Shown in pieces: positions 51,346 to 60,523 of a DNA stretch of 64,000 nucleotides. Location of the stretch: the NCBI GenBank assembly GCA_905182565.1, contig CAJJCB010000020.1, positions 124,001 through 188,000 of the forward strand, read 5' to 3'. Under the pieces are notes generated by a model. That model made no database searches. It was not told where the DNA came from and saw only the letters and a program-made list of their open reading frames with translations. Origin of the DNA: Acidimicrobiaceae bacterium (GTDB taxonomy: Bacteria; Actinomycetota; Acidimicrobiia; Acidimicrobiales; Poriferisodalaceae). The number at the start of each line of letters is the position of its first letter. Positions within the stretch are counted from its first letter, which is position 1. Position numbers and translations under genes: made by a program.

Positions 51346-51410
51346 TTATCGCGCCAACTCGCTATCTTTCGGGACAACGGATTTCAGTTACCTAAATATG
51401 TCAGCCTAAG

Positions 51411-52046
51411 TTAAATCGAGGTACCGGTTAAATCTTCTATCAATTGCAGCAGCAGAATGGGCCCAACATTTCCGCTTGTTCGTTTAGCCACGACACCATC
51501 AGCGTTTATGAACACAAAAAATGGCACCGAACTAGCTCCATAAGCCTCAGCTACTGCAAGACTCGAAGTGTCGGCTATCACAGGAAACGGCCAGTTATGG
51601 GAAGCAAGCCATTCTGAAGGCGGATAGTTCCCGCGACTCGAATCTTCAAATGTGGAAACGGCAATCAAGTCGACATTGTCTGGGAATTTGTTCGATGCCA
51701 ACCATTCCGTCATCTCTGCCACCTCACGCTGACAGTGCGGGCACCAGTGAGCGAAAAAAGCAACGACTAAAGGCTTTCCAGAGGGAGCTACTGCGACCTC
51801 AGCACTACTTAACAAATCTAATCCAACCACCTTCGGCGCGCTCATGCCCACCGCCAAATCATTCAACGGGTCTTCATAAAGCGGAAGAGATTCGCCAATC
51901 ACTTCAGTTGCCAGCGGAGTAATTAAACTGGCTTCCTCTTCCAAATTATTTGTTTGAGCTAGCGAAGACTCTACGCCTTGGTTACCAGAACACGAAGCCA
52001 TCAAAATAGCTAGCAAAATTAATGAGTAGGTTCGCAAGTGCCGCAT
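51411..52046 (-). CDS. TlpA-like thioredoxin-fold lipoprotein
   Basis: 211-residue secreted lipoprotein from the ATG at 52046: signal peptide YSLILLAILMASC with Cys19 in the lipobox, an acidic linker (about 28-60), then a redoxin/thioredoxin domain with CPHC at 102-105 (AFFAHWCPHCQREVAEM) and the cis-Pro segment YGASSVPFFVFINADG. It likely reduces disulfides or guards against oxidation outside the membrane, for instance in cytochrome c maturation. The frame extends upstream into the thioesterase gene, but the lipobox fixes the start. It precedes the MgtE-type gene on the same strand by about 80 bases. Confidence 0.9.
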   Translation of the reverse strand: MRHLRTYSLILLAILMASCSGNQGVESSLAQTNNLEEEASLITPLATEVIGESLPLYEDPLNDLAVGMSAPKVVGLDLLSSAEVAVAPSGKPLVVAFFAHWCPHCQREVAEMTEWLASNKFPDNVDLIAVSTFEDSSRGNYPPSEWLASHNWPFPVIADTSSLAVAEAYGASSVPFFVFINADGVVAKRTSGNVGPILLLQLIEDLTGTSI

Positions 52047-52155
52047 ATTTTTTGAAACATTAGCCGTTGCAAAGCTCCGAATAGCAAATGGCGTATCCAC
52101 CTTAGAAAAACATCCTCTGTTCGCCGGGCTTAAACACAACAACACGTTAATTATC

Positions 52156-53019
52156 TTAAGGCGCCACATAATGTCTCGATGCCACCGGTAGCCCTTTTCC
52201 TTCCACCAGCAACGCAATTTGCCTACTTGTAGCTAGAAGCCTTCCATCTGGCGACCAAATCTCACCAGTGTCATCTACAAACCCTTGGCTTCCGACCAGT
52301 TGTCTAAAGACCACAAAGCAATGGTCTTCTGGAGATAGCCCTGTTTCTCTTGGATCAACCAAAAAGTGCACTGTTAGCTCAATCGTTGGAAGATGCACTG
52401 CTTCGTCCATATGTACCATTGCCGATGGAACCCAACTATCTGCCATCGCCAATATGACTGCCTCGTCATAGGGCTCAGGATCAGCTAATCGGGTCCATCC
52501 CCCCACCTCATATGCTCCATCAGTAATTGAGGTCTCAGGGTGTCCAGGAATCCCAATTGTCCAACGATCATCCCATCGGTCACGAAAAGCAACATGTACA
52601 TCAGACAACATTTTAAAGCCTTGCTCCAGAGGCATAGATCTCGGCATGGACATCTGCTGCCATGACTGATCGGGTGTCATAGAAACTCCGACAGCAACCA
52701 AAGCAGTAGCAATGCATCGATCTCCTTGAGTCAGCCTCACGGTGACAAAAGATAAATTCTTTCCATTTTTATCAACTGTCACCACAATTTCAGCTTCGCC
52801 TTCACCAGGAGCCGATAAGTAGTGCACTGTGATAGTTCGAGCAGTTCGATTTTCAGGTAATGCCGCCATTGCCGCTTTCAAAATAACTGCGGCAATTATC
52901 CCACCGTTAGGACCAGCGATCACCCACCAAGACCGGTCAAACTCAACTCGATAGCGATTATCGCCTGTTTTAGTTAAGTTCGTTGCTTCAGAAAAGTTAG
53001 TTAACACAGGTGACAACAT
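52156..53019 (-). CDS. Acyl-CoA thioesterase, double hot-dog (TesB-like)
   Basis: 287-residue acyl-CoA thioesterase of the TesB/thioesterase-like group. From the ATG at 53019 (a TTG at 53031 is an alternative) it shows the N-terminal hot-dog (FDRSWWVIAGPNGGIIAAVI, RTARTITVHYLSAPGEGEAEIV) and the C-terminal hot-dog (TIELTVHFL, EDHCFVVFRQLVGSQGFVDDTGEIWSPDGRL), the latter containing the Asp/Gln of the active site. It releases fatty acid and CoA, perhaps balancing the acyl-CoA pools produced by the many CoA-transferases here. First gene of the minus-strand run ending at the SCP2 gene. Confidence 0.9.
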   Translation of the reverse strand: MLSPVLTNFSEATNLTKTGDNRYRVEFDRSWWVIAGPNGGIIAAVILKAAMAALPENRTARTITVHYLSAPGEGEAEIVVTVDKNGKNLSFVTVRLTQGDRCIATALVAVGVSMTPDQSWQQMSMPRSMPLEQGFKMLSDVHVAFRDRWDDRWTIGIPGHPETSITDGAYEVGGWTRLADPEPYDEAVILAMADSWVPSAMVHMDEAVHLPTIELTVHFLVDPRETGLSPEDHCFVVFRQLVGSQGFVDDTGEIWSPDGRLLATSRQIALLVEGKGLPVASRHYVAP

Positions 53020-53177
53020 AGCGGGGTTCAATTAAATCTCGCCTCACTCGCCTATGACAATTACGAATAAAAAGGCGCCTTCCAAAAGTACTAAAACGAT
53101 TACCGAACCAGAAAATTTCATGAGGTGTTTTGATTCCAACCATGACCTAGGTAAGAAGAGGTGACAGACTACAGAAC

Positions 53178-54206
53178 GTGGAAACCAGAAAACTAGAATC
53201 AACAACCGGCTTTGTTCTTTATGACCTCCCCGATGCAGATAGTTATGTGGGGCCAGCACGGCTGGGAGCCAAGCTTGTACCCGATAACGCTGTCATGCTC
53301 ATACGAGCTTTGACTTATACCTTCGCCGTTCTCGAACAGAAACGAAGCGGCGCCACAATCGGTCTAAAAGTTGATCCTGACCAAACCGAAATAGCGGTAA
53401 TGTCCGCAGCCAAAGAGCTATCTGAAGAATTGCAATCAAAAAAGATTACCTTTAACCCTGGATTACGATTACAAAGAGAGCAAATTCTTCCTCTCCTTGA
53501 GCACGACACAAGAAACAAAATCGGACTCGATGACCGCAACGGAATCAGCTTCGAAGATGAACTAACTGGACTCGGAGCTTGTGCCGCCGCTCAGGCAGTA
53601 GCTGGAGGAATTGAAGGGCAATCCTTCGCTATCGAAGGTTTCAACTCAATTGGTTTAGGAATCGCTCGAGAAGTTGTTTCTCGTGGTGGAATAATCAAAC
53701 GAATTTCCACAGCTAAGGGCTGCGTCACAGGGCCCTTCGAACCAGATACTCTAGCCGATGCTTGGATGTCACATGGCCCTGGCTGCACGGAGCAACTCGG
53801 CGACATCGGCAAACCATGGGATATTTGGAAAGCTGACGTTGACGGAATTTTTGTAGGTTCAAAACCGGGGGCAATGGCTGCCCAAGGAGCTAACGGCTTA
53901 GAATCTAAGATCGTTGTGGCTACTTCTCCTGCAGCTATTTCTTCAAAAGCCTTAGCAATCCTCCGTCAAAATGACGCTCCTGCTATTGCTGATTTTATTG
54001 TGAATATCGGTCCTGTCCTATCTTGGTTCTCTCAAGCCGATACCACTCATGACCAACTTAGATCTCTAACAGAAACAACAATTAGTGCTCTAATAGCCGA
54101 CACGATTAATCATGATGATGGTCCATTTCTGGGCGCCTGCTACAAAGCTGAATCATTTTTAAGAACCTGGCAAGACCCAATGCCATTCGGCCGGCCACTG
54201 GGATAG
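53178..54206 (+). CDS. Divergent Glu/Leu/Phe/Val dehydrogenase-like protein lacking the catalytic lysines
   Basis: 342 residues, start GTG. The two-domain plan of amino-acid dehydrogenases is visible: an N-terminal domain (ARLGAKLVPDNAVMLIRALTYTFAVLE split over 28-53) and a Rossmann domain near 140-185 (GLGACAAAQAVAGGIEGQ, then FAIEGFNSIGLGIAREVVSR). In leucine dehydrogenase the corresponding N-terminal segments read MTYKNA and GGGKAV with the substrate and catalytic Lys; here they read LTYTFA (45-50) and SGATIG (57-62), so both Lys positions are Thr. It is unlikely to be a normal dehydrogenase. It faces dnaE2 convergently. Function unknown. Confidence 0.7.
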   Translation: METRKLESTTGFVLYDLPDADSYVGPARLGAKLVPDNAVMLIRALTYTFAVLEQKRSGATIGLKVDPDQTEIAVMSAAKELSEELQSKKITFNPGLRLQREQILPLLEHDTRNKIGLDDRNGISFEDELTGLGACAAAQAVAGGIEGQSFAIEGFNSIGLGIAREVVSRGGIIKRISTAKGCVTGPFEPDTLADAWMSHGPGCTEQLGDIGKPWDIWKADVDGIFVGSKPGAMAAQGANGLESKIVVATSPAAISSKALAILRQNDAPAIADFIVNIGPVLSWFSQADTTHDQLRSLTETTISALIADTINHDDGPFLGACYKAESFLRTWQDPMPFGRPLG

Positions 54207-54209
54207 GGA

Positions 54210-57200
54210 TCAGCAAAAGTCCCTGCTACGGATACCTTCAGCTAATTCAAGCATCTCAATTTTTTCAGCAACGATATTGATTACCCCTTCATGACGCTCA
54301 AGTCTGCCGCTAACGATAAGCGCTGATGCAGACCTCGCAACACTACGAAATCTGAGCCAACAGCCTTTCGAAACAACGACATTAATCAACCCTGTTTCAT
54401 CTTCAAGATTTATAAATAAAGTTCCACTCGCTGTAGATGGTCTCTGTCGATGAGTCACCACCCCAGCAACTTTTACTTTACCCTGAGCGCATGTTTTCAA
54501 AGACTCCGAAGTTTCTATTTTTAGAGTATTTAAGTTATCTCGAATGAACTTAGTCGGGTGACCCTCAGGAGCTACGCCTGTCGCCCACAAGTCAGCAAGC
54601 GAAACTTCGTACTCTGACATTCCAGGCAATGTTGGAGCAATCGCTCCAGTAACGATTCCTTGCAAATGGCTAGAGCTCGACTGTGCAACTGCTCCCGCAG
54701 TCCATAAAGCATCTCGCCTATTAAGCCCGAGAGAGGTAAAAGTCCCTGCGGTAGCTAATGCTTCAAGCTGCTTAAGATCCAACGAAACTCGGCGTGCAAG
54801 CTGCTCCATATTTTCATAAGGGCCAGCTTCAGCAATTTTCAAGGCGAGAGAATTCCCGATTCCTCGAACTGAGGAAAGCCCAAGCCTAACTCCAAAACCA
54901 GAATGCGATTCGGGAGATAGCTCAAGAATCGCATCATCCATCGAGGCATTCACATCAGGAGTTCTGACTGCAACCCCGTGTCGACGGGCATCTTGCACTA
55001 ACGAATGTGGAGAATAGAAACCCATCGGCTGAGAGTTGACGAGTGAAGCACAAAAGGCTGCAGGGTAGTGAAGCTTAATCCAGGAAGAAGAATAAACAAG
55101 GTTGGCAAATGAGACTGAATGACTTTCTGGGAATCCATAATTTGCGAAAGCAGACATTTTATTCCAGATTTGCTCTCCAATCTCATATGAAATTCCATGA
55201 TCAAACATTCCTGCGAACAAGCGGTGCTGGATTTCTTTCATTTTTTCTTTGGACCGCTTAGACCCCATCGCCTGACGCAATTGATCCGCTTCAGATGCGC
55301 TAAACCCAGCAACATCGATAGCCATCTGCATTAGTTGCTCCTGGAATAGTGGGACGCCTAAGGTTTTTGACAATGATTTTTTGAGAAGTGGATGCAGATA
55401 CGTTACTGCTTCAGTTCCATTGCGCCGCCGAATATAAGGGTGAACAGAACCACCTTGAATGGGCCCTGGTCTGATTAACGCTATTTCAACAACTAAGTCA
55501 TAGAAACAACGAGGCTTCAAACGAGGCAATGTCGCCATTTGTGCGCGAGATTCAACTTGAAAAACTCCAATTGAATCTGCTTCGCATAACATTTGATACA
55601 CCTCATCTTCTTGAGGAAGCGCAGATAAATCAAGATCAACTCCGTATGCATTAGCGATCAGGTCAACTGAGCGATGCAAAGCAGACAACATACCCAAACC
55701 AAGCAAATCAAACTTTACGAGTCCTACCGCAGCGCAGTCATCTTTATCCCATTGCAGCACCGAACGCTTGGCCATTCTTCCCCATTCAACTGGGCAGACT
55801 TCAACTATTGGGCGGTCGCATATAACCATTCCACCCGAATGGATTCCTAGGTGCCGAGGAGAATTCTCTATTTCAGAAGCTAACCGAAGAACATCGATAG
55901 GAATTTGATTATTGCTTTCATTCCCATCATTTTGTTGAGTCCTAATAGGCAAATTATTTTGATCGTCACTTGCCTCTAGAAAAGCAGTCTTTGAAGATAG
56001 TGGCTCGCTATTTTTTACAGCCAGATCCAAAGAACTATTCCGATCTAACGACTTTGCCCAAGCATCCTGTTGACCTGTGGAGTACCCGAGAGCTCTTGCC
56101 ATATCTCGCACAGCAGAGCGCGGGCGATAGGTAATGACATTTGCCACTTGAGCGGTATGAGAACGCCCATACCGCTCAAAAATATATTGGATGACCTCTT
56201 CTCGCCGATCACTTTCAATATCAAGATCTATATCCGGTGGGTTATTTCGCTCAGCAGATAGAAACCTTTCAAATAAAAGTCCTAAAGACACCGAATCAAC
56301 ATTAGTAATTCTTAGTGCATAACAAACAGCTGAATTCGCAGCAGAACCTCTGCCTTGGCAATAAATATCCCGGGTCCGACAAAATGAGACTATGTCCCAA
56401 ACAACAAGAAAATACCCAGCGAACCCAAGCTGTTCTATAAGGCCTAGTTCATGATCAACTTGGGTCCAAGCACCGATAACTCGTTCATGCAAACGCCGCC
56501 CATAACACCTGATAGACCTCTCCTCAACTAGCTCTCTCAAATAGGTAATCTCGTCAAGCCCATTAGGACATGGGTACGGTGGCAAACTCGGCGCTACAAG
56601 TGATAGATCGAAAGAACAATCCTTACCTAAGGAATCAGCTACCTCGACAACACCTGGGTAACGAGAGAATCGCTGTGCCTGCTCATCACCTGAACGAAGA
56701 TAAGCAGAACCTGCCGAAGGAAGCCACCCATTAATTTCTTCAAGCGACCTGCGGCTGCGAACAGCGGCCATAGCAGCGGCTAAGTAACGACGTTTAGGGG
56801 TCGCATAGTGAACTCCATTTGTACAGAGCGACTTAACTTTACTGCTCGTCGCTAATTCATATAACGTCTTATTCCGTGAACTGTCACGAGGATCACCATG
56901 ATCCCATAACTCGACAAAAACATTAGAGCGCCCAGCAGCATCTACTAAAAGATCTAGTTTTTTGCTGGCCTGGGTAAGCCCTCCAGATGCTAAAGCCGCT
57001 GGCACAATTCCTTTCCGCCCTCCAGTAAGGATTGCCCAATCATCTCTGTTGCTATCAAGAGCTGCTAAAAGTTCGTCGCTTGATAGCAATGGGGAACCTT
57101 TAGTCCCGTTCATCTGAGCTTTCGAAATCAATGTAGCTAGTGAGCTATAACCTTGAGGGCCACGAGAGAGAACTACGAGATGCTGTCCTGCTGGGTCAGC

Positions 57201-57635
57201 GACACCATTGCGAGAAGAGCTAAGTTTAGAACTTTCTGTAGATTGCCAGGAGTCAACGGTTAACTCCACACCAAAAACTGTCGGTAACCCAACTTTTTTT
57301 GCCGCTTCAGCAAATCGTACGACACCATAGAATCCGCCATGATCGGTAAGCGCCAAAGCGCTAAGCCCAATATCAGCAGCAACCGTCGCTAATTCTTCTG
57401 GACTGGAAGCGCCATCAAGAAAACTAAAATAAGAATGTGCATGTAGCTCTGCATAGGAAGTTTGATTTTCGCGTCCAGATATCAGCCTTTGAGAAGTGTT
57501 TTTGTTACTTAGGTTTTGTTCATAACTGTTAGGTTCTGAAGCAATGAAAGATTTACTTCCCTTATTGTCAGAAAGTTGTTGCTCAAGGTCACGCCAAGGC
57601 ATAGAAGAAGAATTAAAGCCCATACCCTCCAGCAT
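54210..57635 (-). CDS. dnaE2: Error-prone DNA polymerase III alpha subunit DnaE2
   Basis: 1141-residue C-family polymerase used for damage tolerance and induced mutagenesis. The N-terminal PHP domain retains its histidines (AELHAHSYFSFLDGA, 62-76; TDHG, 97-100). The polymerase core has QGRGSAANSAVCYALRI (427-443), the catalytic PDIDLD (467-472) and LGIHSGGMVI; the C-terminal OB domain reads VKVAGVVTHRQRPSTASGT. An insertion of roughly 60 residues rich in Asn, Ser and Gln lies before the LGIH motif (about 525-590). The start may be the ATG at 57635, or an in-frame ATG at 57623. A LexA-type palindrome touches the start. Length fits DnaE2 (about 1050-1080) rather than DnaE1. Confidence 0.96.
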   Translation of the reverse strand: MLEGMGFNSSSMPWRDLEQQLSDNKGSKSFIASEPNSYEQNLSNKNTSQRLISGRENQTSYAELHAHSYFSFLDGASSPEELATVAADIGLSALALTDHGGFYGVVRFAEAAKKVGLPTVFGVELTVDSWQSTESSKLSSSRNGVADPAGQHLVVLSRGPQGYSSLATLISKAQMNGTKGSPLLSSDELLAALDSNRDDWAILTGGRKGIVPAALASGGLTQASKKLDLLVDAAGRSNVFVELWDHGDPRDSSRNKTLYELATSSKVKSLCTNGVHYATPKRRYLAAAMAAVRSRRSLEEINGWLPSAGSAYLRSGDEQAQRFSRYPGVVEVADSLGKDCSFDLSLVAPSLPPYPCPNGLDEITYLRELVEERSIRCYGRRLHERVIGAWTQVDHELGLIEQLGFAGYFLVVWDIVSFCRTRDIYCQGRGSAANSAVCYALRITNVDSVSLGLLFERFLSAERNNPPDIDLDIESDRREEVIQYIFERYGRSHTAQVANVITYRPRSAVRDMARALGYSTGQQDAWAKSLDRNSSLDLAVKNSEPLSSKTAFLEASDDQNNLPIRTQQNDGNESNNQIPIDVLRLASEIENSPRHLGIHSGGMVICDRPIVEVCPVEWGRMAKRSVLQWDKDDCAAVGLVKFDLLGLGMLSALHRSVDLIANAYGVDLDLSALPQEDEVYQMLCEADSIGVFQVESRAQMATLPRLKPRCFYDLVVEIALIRPGPIQGGSVHPYIRRRNGTEAVTYLHPLLKKSLSKTLGVPLFQEQLMQMAIDVAGFSASEADQLRQAMGSKRSKEKMKEIQHRLFAGMFDHGISYEIGEQIWNKMSAFANYGFPESHSVSFANLVYSSSWIKLHYPAAFCASLVNSQPMGFYSPHSLVQDARRHGVAVRTPDVNASMDDAILELSPESHSGFGVRLGLSSVRGIGNSLALKIAEAGPYENMEQLARRVSLDLKQLEALATAGTFTSLGLNRRDALWTAGAVAQSSSSHLQGIVTGAIAPTLPGMSEYEVSLADLWATGVAPEGHPTKFIRDNLNTLKIETSESLKTCAQGKVKVAGVVTHRQRPSTASGTLFINLEDETGLINVVVSKGCWLRFRSVARSASALIVSGRLERHEGVINIVAEKIEMLELAEGIRSRDFC

Positions 57636-57650
57636 CGAACATATGTTCGG
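57635..57650 (-). promoter_or_regulatory. SOS (LexA) box of dnaE2
   Basis: TCGAACATATGTTCGG: a perfect 14-bp palindrome CGAACATATGTTCG (57636-57649) that matches the actinobacterial/Gram-positive LexA consensus CGAAC-N4-GTTCG. It ends next to the dnaE2 start codon, so bound LexA would block initiation. It also lies 43 bases upstream of the divergent amidase start. Confidence 0.88.
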
Positions 57651-57680
57651 TTCTAGTCAAGTACAGACCACTACTTCCAC

Positions 57681-57686
57681 TAGCGT
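57681..57686 (+). promoter_or_regulatory. -10-like hexamer TAGCGT of the first amidase gene
   Basis: Six bases before the ATG at 57693 and 31 bases from the SOS box, on the opposite strand to dnaE2. Confidence 0.45.
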
Positions 57687-57692
57687 GGCACC

Positions 57693-59123
57693 ATGAACAT
57701 TCCTCTAGATGGCATTGCTCTTGCTCAACTAGTAGCAAAAAAAGAAGCTTCTCCTATCGAACTCGTAGATGATGCTCTAAGTAGAATCAAACGCGTCAAC
57801 GGCGATCTAAACGCAGTCATTCACCATCTTGATACCTCCGCTCGAGAACGCGCTACGGCAATGACTAAAACTGAAGCTCCTGAATCAGCAACTCTTTGGG
57901 GCGTCCCATTCCTCACTAAAGATCTAACCTGCATGACTGCCGGGGATCCTTACCATGCAGGAAACGTTGCTTTACGTGATGCTAATTACCATGCCGACCA
58001 TGACTCTTATCTAGCTATTATGTTTCGCGACCTTGGACTTGTGAATTTAGGGAGAACCAATACTCCTGAATTTGGTGGAACCGTAACCACCGAGCCAGTT
58101 GCATACGGAGCTAGCCACAACCCCTGGAACCTTAAACATTCCACAGGAGGGTCAAGTGGCGGTTCAGCAGCAGCTGTTGCTGCTGGAATTGTTCCTATCG
58201 CACACGCTAATGATGGCGGCGGGTCTATCCGGATTCCAGCGTCAGAATGTGGCTTGTTCGGACTTAAACCTAGTCGGGGCAGAGTCTCTTTTGGGCCCCT
58301 CTTTGGTGAACTTTGGGGAGGGGCCACAATGGATGGTGTAGTTAGCCGCAGCGTCCGTGACTCAGCGCGTGTACTCGATGGCATCAGCCGTTCATGGCCC
58401 GGAGATCCTTACTCGGCACCAAAACCTAAAATTTCATTCGAAGATTCTCTTGCCAACAACCCACAAGGTCTCCGAATCGGGATATGCCCTCAATCAGATT
58501 GGGGGGCTGTTCATTCCGAGTGCACACAAAGTGTGGAATCAGCTGCCAAGCTTCTCGAAGGGCTAGGACATAAGGTAGAAATAGCATTCCCAAAAGATTT
58601 GTTCAATGACCAATTTTTCAAACATTTTAGAGTGGTGTTAGCTGTCGCAAATGCAGCAACAGCTAATGACCTAGGCAATGCAATAGGTCGGCCTTTAACA
58701 AAAAATGATATGGAGGCTGACACAGCAGCGCTTGTCTCAATCGGCCAATCCTTATCTGGAATGGAATATTTAAATTCAATAGAATGGTTTCATTCCTACA
58801 CCAGACAGATGGTGAGCTGGTGGAGCGAATACGACGTTTTGATTACCCCCGTCCTAACAGAACCACCTCCTCTTATCGGAGAGCTTCGTCACCCTCGAAC
58901 AGGCAGCCAGCGACTGGGAGAGCTTCTACATTACACAGCCCAATTCAACGTAACTGGCCAGCCTGCAATGTCAATGCCTCTACATGAAACACATGATGGG
59001 CTTCCAGTCGGAGTTCAATTTATAGGACCTCCACATGGCGAAGATTTGCTTTTGGCTCTAGCCGCACAGATAGAAACAGCTACACCTTGGGCTCACCGGT
59101 TGCCTTCGATTTGGTCGCAATGA
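57693..59123 (+). CDS. Amidase (amidase-signature family), first of a tandem pair
   Basis: 476-residue amidase with the Ser-Ser-Lys catalytic triad of the amidase-signature family. The signature [33 protein letters not shown] (split: [15 protein letters not shown] and [13 protein letters not shown]) gives the cis-Ser and nucleophile Ser; the catalytic Lys is in [10 protein letters not shown]. It hydrolyses amides to acid and ammonia; the substrate is unknown (nicotinamide, aryl amides or acyl amino acids are possible). Its stop overlaps the start of the second amidase by 4 bases. The pair are about equally long and clearly paralogous. Confidence 0.93.
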   Translation: MNIPLDGIALAQLVAKKEASPIELVDDALSRIKRVNGDLNAVIHHLDTSARERATAMTKTEAPESATLWGVPFLTKDLTCMTAGDPYHAGNVALRDANYHADHDSYLAIMFRDLGLVNLGRTNTPEFGGTVTTEPVAYGASHNPWNLKHSTGGSSGGSAAAVAAGIVPIAHANDGGGSIRIPASECGLFGLKPSRGRVSFGPLFGELWGGATMDGVVSRSVRDSARVLDGISRSWPGDPYSAPKPKISFEDSLANNPQGLRIGICPQSDWGAVHSECTQSVESAAKLLEGLGHKVEIAFPKDLFNDQFFKHFRVVLAVANAATANDLGNAIGRPLTKNDMEADTAALVSIGQSLSGMEYLNSIEWFHSYTRQMVSWWSEYDVLITPVLTEPPPLIGELRHPRTGSQRLGELLHYTAQFNVTGQPAMSMPLHETHDGLPVGVQFIGPPHGEDLLLALAAQIETATPWAHRLPSIWSQ

Positions 59124-60523
59124 ACGACATCCGACAACATGATGCGACAGCTCTACGAACAGAACTATTAGCTGGCACTATCTCACCGCCAGAAGCACTA
59201 GGCAGAACGATTGAACAATTCAACGCCTGGAACCCAACCATTAACGCAATTATTCACCCGCGGCTAGATCAAGCATTATACGAAGCTGCGCAGGTTGACT
59301 TAGACCAAGGAGCCCTTGCTGGCGTTCCAATTGCAATCAAAGACCTCGGATGTGAACAAGCCGGTGAACCATTCCATTGCGGCACATCCTTTCTCCGCAA
59401 CTTAAACTGGAAAAGCACTTACAACAGCTACTTATGGTCGGCGTTGGCAGCAGCGGGAGCTATTTCTATTGGGAGAACAAACACTCCAGAGTTTGGCTCA
59501 ACTATCACCACAGAGCCCACAGCGTATGGAGCAACACGAAATCCTCACGAGATTAGATATTCTGCCGGCGGTTCCAGCGGTGGTTCAGCAGCAGCTGTAG
59601 CCGCTGGAATAGTTCCAATCGCTCATGGAAATGATGGAGGGGGTTCGCTCCGAATCCCTGCTAGCGCATGTGGCTTAATTGGTTTGAAACCAAGCCGAGG
59701 CACAGTATCTGCAGGGCCAACGAGATCAGAGCACAGACACGGCCTAGGAATCGATGGTGTACTCACTAAGACAGTGCGAGATACCGCTCTAGCTTTAGAT
59801 GTAATCTCAGGTTCGCGTTATGGAGATTACGTCACAACAGAATTACCTGTTGCTAGCTACAGTAAACTTTTAGCGACAGACCCAGGGCCGCAAAAAATTG
59901 CTATCGCAACTTTTTCCGCCCATCCTGCTTGCGTTGACGCTGTGAACAAAACTGCTTCTCTTCTCGAAGGCCTTGGTCACCAAATAACAGCAGGCAAAAA
60001 CCCACCAGAATGGTTTAGTAACGACGTAACAGATCAAATAATCGTCCTTAGGACTATTGGCATGGCCCAGGAGCTATACCAATGGGGCGAAGAAATTGGC
60101 AGACCTATCACACAAGAAGACATTGAACCTTCGAACTGGTGGTCATCTGAATTAGGGAAAACCCTCCCGGGGACTATGTACCTAGCAGCTCAGAACTGGC
60201 TACACCATTGGTCGCGTCGCACCTCATCTTTTTGGAACGACTTCGATTTACTGCTGACACCAGTCCTTGGAGGTTTGACTCCCACAATCGGTTTCCTTTC
60301 TGACCCAAAAACTGGCCAGCAGCAATTGAGAGAATTAATTGGGTTCGTCGACCAAGCCAACGTCACAGGCCAACCAGCAATTTCCGTCCCAGTCGGTGAA
60401 CACGAAGGACTCCCTATCGGAGTTCAAGTCATTGCAGCGCGCGGCCGAGATACTCTGCTCCTACAAATAGCACAGCAGCTAGAGGACTCAGGGGCTTTCA
60501 CCAAACTCTCTAACGAATTATGA
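59120..60523 (+). CDS. Amidase (amidase-signature family), second of a tandem pair
   Basis: 467-residue amidase, start ATG at 59120 in an ATGA overlap with the first amidase. The catalytic Lys is in GVPIAIKDL; the Ser-rich signature is [15 protein letters not shown] followed by GNDGGGSLRIPASACGLIGL. The two proteins share most signature segments but differ in the C-terminal loops that shape the acyl pocket, so they may act on different amides or as a heteromer. Its stop overlaps the start of a membrane-protein gene by 4 bases, forming a three-gene coupled unit. Confidence 0.92.
   Translation: MNDIRQHDATALRTELLAGTISPPEALGRTIEQFNAWNPTINAIIHPRLDQALYEAAQVDLDQGALAGVPIAIKDLGCEQAGEPFHCGTSFLRNLNWKSTYNSYLWSALAAAGAISIGRTNTPEFGSTITTEPTAYGATRNPHEIRYSAGGSSGGSAAAVAAGIVPIAHGNDGGGSLRIPASACGLIGLKPSRGTVSAGPTRSEHRHGLGIDGVLTKTVRDTALALDVISGSRYGDYVTTELPVASYSKLLATDPGPQKIAIATFSAHPACVDAVNKTASLLEGLGHQITAGKNPPEWFSNDVTDQIIVLRTIGMAQELYQWGEEIGRPITQEDIEPSNWWSSELGKTLPGTMYLAAQNWLHHWSRRTSSFWNDFDLLLTPVLGGLTPTIGFLSDPKTGQQQLRELIGFVDQANVTGQPAISVPVGEHEGLPIGVQVIAARGRDTLLLQIAQQLEDSGAFTKLSNEL

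Noticed and set aside
58007-58384. Minus-strand frame opposite the first amidase
   Set aside because: It is the complement of the Gly/Ser-rich amidase signature and has no independent support such as a start signal or known motif.
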